Shown here piece by piece: positions 59,782 through 64,000 of a stretch of 64,000 nt of DNA. Origin of the DNA: Alphaproteobacteria bacterium. GTDB lineage: Bacteria > Pseudomonadota > Alphaproteobacteria > Micropepsales > Micropepsaceae. A program made the position numbers and the translations under genes. Below the pieces are notes generated by a model, which saw only the letters and a program-made list of their open reading frames with translations, was not told the origin of the DNA and did no database searches. The DNA lies in the NCBI GenBank assembly GCA_020852655.1, contig JADZAI010000099.1, positions 37,650-101,649 on the forward strand. Direction: 5' to 3'. Within the stretch, counting starts at the first letter, position 1, and each line of letters begins with the position of its first letter.

Positions 59782-61128
59782 ATGTTCGATATCCCCAAGG
59801 AGCTGCAAGACTATCTCGACGAGCTGGATCGCTTCATCGAGAAGGAGATCATGCCGATCCAGAACCGCGACGATAACATCCGGTTCTTCGACCACCGCCG
59901 CGAGCATGCGCGCACCGACTGGGACAATGGCGGCCTGCCGCGCGCCGATTGGGAAGCGCTGCTGGGCGAGGCGCGCCAGAAGGCCGACGAGGCCGGCCAT
60001 CTGCGCTTCGCGTGGCCGACGGAATACGGCGGCAAGGGCGGCTCGAATTTCTGGATGGCGGTGATCCGCGAGCATCTGGCCGCGAAGGGGCTCGGGCTCT
60101 TCAACGACCTCCAGACCGAGCATTCGATCGTCGGCAACAATCCGTTCATCGTGATGTTCAAGGAGTTCGCGACGAAGGAGCAGTTCGCGCGCTACAGCGA
60201 CGACATCATGAACGGCCGCCTGCGCACCGCGTTCGGCCTGACCGAGCCGAACCACGGGTCGGACGCGACGCACATGGAGACGCGCGCGGTTCCGGAAATC
60301 CGTGACAACCGCAAGGGCTGGCGCGTGAACGGCGAGAAGATGTGGACGAGTGGCATGCACCACGCGAACTACATCATGACCTTCGCCCGCACCGAAGGTA
60401 AGGACGGCGACGCGAAGGGCATCACCTGCTTCATCGTCCCGGCGGATGCGCCCGGCGTGAAGATCGAAGAATATATGTGGACCTTCAACATGCCGACCGA
60501 CCACCCGCGGGTGTCGATCAAGGACGTGTGGATTCCGGAAGACAGCTATTGGGGCGAGATCGGCAACGGCCTCGCGATCGGCCAGAGCTTCGTGCACCAG
60601 AACCGCATCCGCCAGGCGGCCTCCTCGCTGGGCGCCGCGGTCTACTGCATCAACGAGAGCGTCAAGTATGCCCGGCTGCGCAAGCCGTTCGGCCAGGCGC
60701 TGGCGCGCAACCAGGCGATCCAGTGGCCGCTGATCGAGTTCGCGACCCAGGCCGAGGCGCTGCGCCTGCTGATCCGCAAGACCGCGTGGGACATGGACCA
60801 CATGCCGCACAAGGAAATCGAGCGTCAGATCTCGGACAAGGTCTCGATGTGCAACTACTGGGGCAATCGCCTGTGCTGCGAGGCGGCCGACCGCGCGATG
60901 CAGACCCACGGCGGCATGGGCTATTCGCGCCACAAGCCGTTCGAGCACATCTACCGCCACCACCGCCGCTACCGCATCACGGAAGGCTCGGAAGAGATCC
61001 AGATGCGCAAGGTCGGCGCCTTCCTGTTCGGCTATCTCGGGCCGAAGCGGAAGGAGTTCGACAAGATGGAAGCGGATTACCAGGCAGCGCGAGCCAGCGG
61101 CCTGAACGACCGCGAGATCGGCATCTGA
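59782..61128 (+). CDS. Acyl-CoA dehydrogenase
   Basis: A 448-residue FAD enzyme, somewhat longer than typical at the N-terminus. FAWPTEYGGKGGSNFWMAVIREHLAAKG, TAFGLTEPNHGSDATHMETRA (FAD loop) and GEKMWTSGMHHANYIMTFART are followed by the C-terminal helical domain, QTHGGMGYSRHKPFEHIYRHHRRYRITEGSEEIQMRKVG. The ACAD11-like C-terminal sequence fits a partner of the upstream kinase, dehydrating/desaturating 4-phosphoacyl-CoA. It follows DUF6285 by 15 bases. Confidence 0.93.
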   Translation: MFDIPKELQDYLDELDRFIEKEIMPIQNRDDNIRFFDHRREHARTDWDNGGLPRADWEALLGEARQKADEAGHLRFAWPTEYGGKGGSNFWMAVIREHLAAKGLGLFNDLQTEHSIVGNNPFIVMFKEFATKEQFARYSDDIMNGRLRTAFGLTEPNHGSDATHMETRAVPEIRDNRKGWRVNGEKMWTSGMHHANYIMTFARTEGKDGDAKGITCFIVPADAPGVKIEEYMWTFNMPTDHPRVSIKDVWIPEDSYWGEIGNGLAIGQSFVHQNRIRQAASSLGAAVYCINESVKYARLRKPFGQALARNQAIQWPLIEFATQAEALRLLIRKTAWDMDHMPHKEIERQISDKVSMCNYWGNRLCCEAADRAMQTHGGMGYSRHKPFEHIYRHHRRYRITEGSEEIQMRKVGAFLFGYLGPKRKEFDKMEADYQAARASGLNDREIGI

Positions 61129-61209
61129 GCCGCCGATTGGGGCGCCTCCAGGGGCAGCGGGCGGCATTCGCCCGTTGCCCGAAAGGCGACCGGGTTATAA
61201 GTACTACGC

Positions 61210-61217
61210 TTACGTAA
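61210..61217. promoter_or_regulatory. Short palindrome in the TetR leader (possible operator)
   Basis: TTACGTAA is a perfect 8-base palindrome in a locally AT-rich stretch (61196-61217), and TACG-ctta-CGTA overlaps it. It lies 66 bases before the TetR start. A TetR autoregulatory site is plausible but the element is short. Confidence 0.3.
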
Positions 61218-61282
61218 AGCGGGGCTTGCGAACGCGGCATGAAGCTGGGCGCCGGCCGGGGGCTCGCGAAGGGATTGGGCTG

Positions 61283-61969
61283 GTGTCGGTTGGAATAGGA
61301 CGACGGGAGCAGGCAAAGGCCGAACGCCGCCTGCGCATCATCGGCGCTGCGCGTAACCTGATCCGCGAGACCGGCGACACCAACCTGTCGATGCGCACGA
61401 TCGCCAAGCGGGCGCAGGTGAGCCTGGCGACGCCCTATAATCTCTTCGGCTCCAAGCGCGCCGTGGTGCTGGCGGTGCTGGAGGATGTGCGCGATTTCAC
61501 CGAGCGTTTCGGGGCGCTGCATCCGGTCAACTCGATCGAGCGCATCTTCCAGGCGCTGAGCCTGGCGATGGATTACTATGTCAAGGACCCGGACTTCTAC
61601 CGCACGCTGTGGAAGGCGCTGCTGGACACAAGCGGCAAGGAAGACAGCGAGATTTCCACGCCGCAGAGCCGGGCCCAGAACCGGGCCTTCTGGCAGAGCC
61701 TGATCGAGGATGCGCAGAAGGACGGGTTCCTGGAGGCGGACATCCGGGCCGACATGTTCGAACGCAACATGTCCTACACCTTCAACGGCGTGATGCTGGC
61801 CTGGGTGATGGGCGGCATCGAGAGCGAAGACATGGTCGCGGCCGCAGGTCTCGGCTATGCGCTGAAGCTCCAGGGCGCCGCGACCGCAAGCGGCCGCGAG
61901 CGTCTGGCGAAGAAGGTCAGCGCGTATCAGAAGATGCTGGCCAAGGCGTATAAGCGCACGGCCGAGTAA
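61283..61969 (+). CDS. TetR-family transcriptional regulator
   Basis: A protein of about 228 residues. The N-terminal helix-turn-helix reads SMRTIAKRAQVSLATPYNLFGSKRAVVLAVL, and the C-terminal part is helical (ALSLAMDYYVKDPDFYRTLWKALLDTSG). The GTG at 61283 is preferred because AAGGGA lies about 9 bases upstream; the longer frame includes the promoter-like AT stretch. It follows the acyl-CoA dehydrogenase on the same strand and probably senses an acyl-CoA or related ligand. Confidence 0.85.
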   Translation: MSVGIGRREQAKAERRLRIIGAARNLIRETGDTNLSMRTIAKRAQVSLATPYNLFGSKRAVVLAVLEDVRDFTERFGALHPVNSIERIFQALSLAMDYYVKDPDFYRTLWKALLDTSGKEDSEISTPQSRAQNRAFWQSLIEDAQKDGFLEADIRADMFERNMSYTFNGVMLAWVMGGIESEDMVAAAGLGYALKLQGAATASGRERLAKKVSAYQKMLAKAYKRTAE

Positions 61970-61985
61970 CAGGGTGCTCCTCAGC

Positions 61986-62031
61986 CTAAGCTCTCCTTAG
62001 TGTCATGGTCCGCCTGCGCGGACCATATGAC
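61986..62031. repeat. Two tandem intergenic hairpins, possible REP-like element
   Basis: CTAAG-ctctc-CTTAG (61986-62000) is followed by a strong hairpin with GTCAT+GGTCCGC (62002-62013) pairing GCGGACC+ATGAC (62018-62024, 62027-62031) across a 4-base loop, with a 2-base bulge. No T tract is present. It lies between convergent genes. GTCATGG...CCAT palindromes recall intergenic repeats of Rhizobiales, from memory; only one copy is in the window. Confidence 0.45.
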
Positions 62032-62068
62032 AACGAGAGAAAACGACTCGGCCGGACGTGGAGCCGCT

Positions 62069-63148
62069 CTAAGAAACCTCCGCCAGGCCGGTGTCGTTCA
62101 GCATGGCGACGGCCTGTGCGGCCATGCCGGGGGCCTGGTTCACCGCGGCGAAATTGCTCGCCACCTGACCGCTGAGGACGCGCTGGTAGACCCCCTGCAT
62201 GATCGAGGCGAGGCGGAACATCCCGAAGGCGAGATAGAAATTCCAGCCCCTGATCCCGTCGCGGCCGGTCTGGCGGCAATAGGCGCGGATATAGTCCCGC
62301 TCCGACGGAATGCCGGTGTCCGGCCCCATGCCCTCCAGCACGGCCTTGCCGCTGGCGTTGCGGTGCCAGGGGAAGGCGCTGAAGGCGAGATCGGCGAGCG
62401 GGTCGCCGACGGTTGCGAGCTCCCAGTCCAGCACCGCCATCAGCTTCGGCTCGGTCGGGTGGAAGATCGTGTTGCCGAGCTTGAAATCGCCGTGGACGAT
62501 GGCCTCGCGCCGGTCGCCGGGAACGGCTTCGGGGAGCGCCTTGATGAGTTCCTCCATCGCCGGGATGCGCTCGGTCTCGGCCGCGCGATACTGCTTGGTG
62601 AAGCGGCCGAGCTGGCGGTCGATGAAGTCGCCCGGACGCGCCCAGTCGCCGAGGCCGGCGGCCCTGAAATCGACCTGGTGAAGCTTGGCGAGCGTCGCGA
62701 CGAAGTCGGCATAGACGGCGGCGCGATGCTGGGGCGTCACGCCGGGCAGCGAGGCATCCATGAGGATGCGGCCAGGCACGTAGTCCATCACGTAGAAGGC
62801 CGTGCCGATGACGGAGTCATCCATGCAGAGCAGGCGCGCATTCGGGACCGGCACATCGGTCGGGCCGAGCGCCTTCATCGCGGCATACTCACGATCGACC
62901 TGATGGGCGCTGGGAAGCAGAACGCCGGGCGGCTTCTTGCGCATGACGTAGCGCTTGAAGCTGCCGTCCTTCGCCTTCGTCACGAGCAGGAAGGTCGGGT
63001 TCGAGGCACCGCCCTGGAACTGGTGCACCTCCAGCCCGTCGCCGAAATCCTCGGCGCGCGCCTTCAGATAGGCGTCGAGGCCCGCGACGTCGAAGCGGTG
63101 GGTGGGGGCGATCTCACTGACGGGCAGTCCGGCCGTTGCCTGGCTCAT
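62069..63148 (-). CDS. Phosphotransferase-family protein (APH fold, ACAD10/11-like)
   Basis: A 359-residue kinase-like protein. FQGGASNPTFLLVTK, RKKPPGVLLPSAHQVDREYAAMKAL, and AIVHGDFKLGNTIFHPTEPKLMAVLDWELATVGDPLADLAF (catalytic and metal Asp residues) define the APH fold and match the ACAD10/11 kinase domain closely. It is distinct from the paralogue at 58364. ATG 63148 lies two bases past the ligase stop; GTG 63154 would give a GTGA overlap. It follows the acyl-CoA ligase gene. Confidence 0.9.
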   Translation of the reverse strand: MSQATAGLPVSEIAPTHRFDVAGLDAYLKARAEDFGDGLEVHQFQGGASNPTFLLVTKAKDGSFKRYVMRKKPPGVLLPSAHQVDREYAAMKALGPTDVPVPNARLLCMDDSVIGTAFYVMDYVPGRILMDASLPGVTPQHRAAVYADFVATLAKLHQVDFRAAGLGDWARPGDFIDRQLGRFTKQYRAAETERIPAMEELIKALPEAVPGDRREAIVHGDFKLGNTIFHPTEPKLMAVLDWELATVGDPLADLAFSAFPWHRNASGKAVLEGMGPDTGIPSERDYIRAYCRQTGRDGIRGWNFYLAFGMFRLASIMQGVYQRVLSGQVASNFAAVNQAPGMAAQAVAMLNDTGLAEVS

Positions 63149-63150
63149 CG

Positions 63151-64000
63151 TCACGCTGCCTGGCTGGCGAACATCTCACGCAGCTCGCGCTTGAGGACCT
63201 TGCCGGTCGCGGTGCGCGGCAGCTCGCCCTCCGTCAGCTTGTAGGAGGAGGGAATCTTGAACCTGGCGAGCTTGACCGCGAGCAGCGCGCGGAGCTCGTC
63301 AGGGAGCGATGCGGCCTGTGCCTGGTCGGCGACCTGGATCACGGCGGCGACCTGCTCGCCGTATTCGGGGTCGGGCAGGCCGACGACCGCGACATCCTTC
63401 ACCATCGGGTGCTCGAGGATCGCGGCTTCCACCTCGGCGCAATAGACATTCTCGCCGCCGCGGATGATGACGTCCTTCTTGCGGTCGACGACATAGTGGA
63501 GACCGCTGGAATCGCGGTAGCCGAGATCGCCGGTGCGGAACCAGCCGCCGCCGAACGCCGCTTCGGTCGCGCTCGGATTCTTCCAGTAGCCGGGGATGAT
63601 GTTCGGGCCGCGCACCCAGAGTTCGCCGATCTGGTTGTCGCCGAGATGGTTGCCGTTGTCGTCGACGATCACGGCATCGCAGGTCGGGACCGGACGGCCG
63701 ATGCTGTCGGGGCTGGCGAAATAGTCGGCGCCGCTGTTGGTGATGATGGCGCTGGTCGTTTCGGTGAGGCCGTAGCCGTTGGCGGGCGAGGTCTTGCCCT
63801 CGAACTGCTTCTCGATCTGGCGGATGAGATCGGGCGGGACCGAGGCGCCGCCGGACGAAACGCCGAGCACCGAGCTGACGTCGGCGCCGGAGAGCCGCGC
63901 GGTCTCGAGCAACTGCCGCACGACGATGGGCACGCCGGAGACGCCGGAGAGCTTGTGCTTCTCGACGAGGCGGACGCCTTCGACCGGGTCCCATTTATAC
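63151..64000 (-). CDS. AMP-binding acyl-CoA ligase, C-terminal part (cut by window edge)
   Basis: About 283 C-terminal residues are in the window; the N-terminus with the P-loop lies beyond position 64000. NGYGLTETTSAI is the adenine-binding block. FRTGDLGYRDSSGLHYVVDRKKDVIIRGGENVYCAEVEAAI is the hinge, and LPRTATGKVLKRELR carries the catalytic lysine. It is followed by the ACAD10/11-like kinase with adjoining stop and start codons, so the two probably act on the same acid: activation to CoA, then phosphorylation. Confidence 0.9.
   Translation of the reverse strand, partial: YKWDPVEGVRLVEKHKLSGVSGVPIVVRQLLETARLSGADVSSVLGVSSGGASVPPDLIRQIEKQFEGKTSPANGYGLTETTSAIITNSGADYFASPDSIGRPVPTCDAVIVDDNGNHLGDNQIGELWVRGPNIIPGYWKNPSATEAAFGGGWFRTGDLGYRDSSGLHYVVDRKKDVIIRGGENVYCAEVEAAILEHPMVKDVAVVGLPDPEYGEQVAAVIQVADQAQAASLPDELRALLAVKLARFKIPSSYKLTEGELPRTATGKVLKRELREMFASQAA

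Overview
The window looks like a stretch of chromosome from a high-GC, free-living alphaproteobacterium. The evidence is a gcrA-type cell-cycle regulator with clustered GANTC (CcrM) sites in front of it, the lptC-lptA-lptB-rpoN ... hpf-ptsN order, an Hsp20/DUF1150 pair, an IalB-family protein, and uniformly GC-rich codon use. The lpt genes and kdsA show a Gram-negative outer membrane with Kdo-containing LPS. I see no insertion sequence, integrase, phage gene, CRISPR array or rRNA. There is one tRNA, tRNA-Pro(CGG), near 11.3 kb. Genus cannot be assigned from the sequence alone.

Layout. 0-2.7 kb: end of an acyl-CoA ligase, a methyltransferase, and a second ligase. 2.8-5.1 kb: the nucleotide-loop genes of cobalamin synthesis (cobP, divergent from cobT-cobS). 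5.1-10 kb: GPH transporter, PLP aminotransferase, DMT exporter, an NTF2-like protein and an AhpD-like protein. 10-16.4 kb: GT61-like glycosyltransferase, tRNA-Pro, MATE exporter, acyl-CoA ligase, kdsA, hslO. 16.4-20 kb: argD-argF and, divergently, gcrA. 20-23 kb: phoR-phoU-phoB behind a dienelactone hydrolase, with a Pho box between phoR and phoU and no pst transporter. 23-26.7 kb: small membrane proteins, a polytopic protein with four membrane histidines, an IalB-like protein and an N-carbamoylputrescine amidase. 26.7-33 kb: a TetR-P450 pair divergent from alcohol dehydrogenase, enoyl-CoA hydratase, ASCH protein, aldehyde dehydrogenase and cytochrome c. 33-42.2 kb: PrmC-like methyltransferase, RNase D, PqiA-like protein, lptC-lptA-lptB-rpoN, an inserted toxin-antitoxin pair plus XRE regulator and thioesterase, then hpf-ptsN. 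42.2-46.3 kb: DUF1150 and Hsp20, adenylate cyclase, pabBC fusion. 46.3-52.7 kb: a five-gene amine-catabolism operon. 52.9-54.4 kb: two related secreted proteins. 54.4-58.2 kb: cysK, Zn-ribbon protein, glutathione-dependent formaldehyde dehydrogenase, nitronate monooxygenase. 58.3-64 kb: an acyl-CoA dehydrogenase module with TetR and a convergent phosphotransferase/acyl-CoA ligase pair.

How the parts fit. Much of the window is catabolic and CoA-centred. The most coherent candidate for an incompletely described pathway is the operon at 46293-52748 (permease, glutamine-synthetase-like ligase, aldehyde dehydrogenase, iron alcohol dehydrogenase, class I glutamine amidotransferase). Its gene set fits gamma-glutamylation of an imported amino-alcohol or amine, two oxidations and release of glutamate. 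A strong palindrome lies just upstream of its first gene. The second candidate is the TetR-controlled P450/ADH/ALDH/ECH region, with a perfect TTAAAT-N4-ATTTAA inverted repeat in the divergent promoter. All functional statements are from reading motifs and gene order; no database search was possible.
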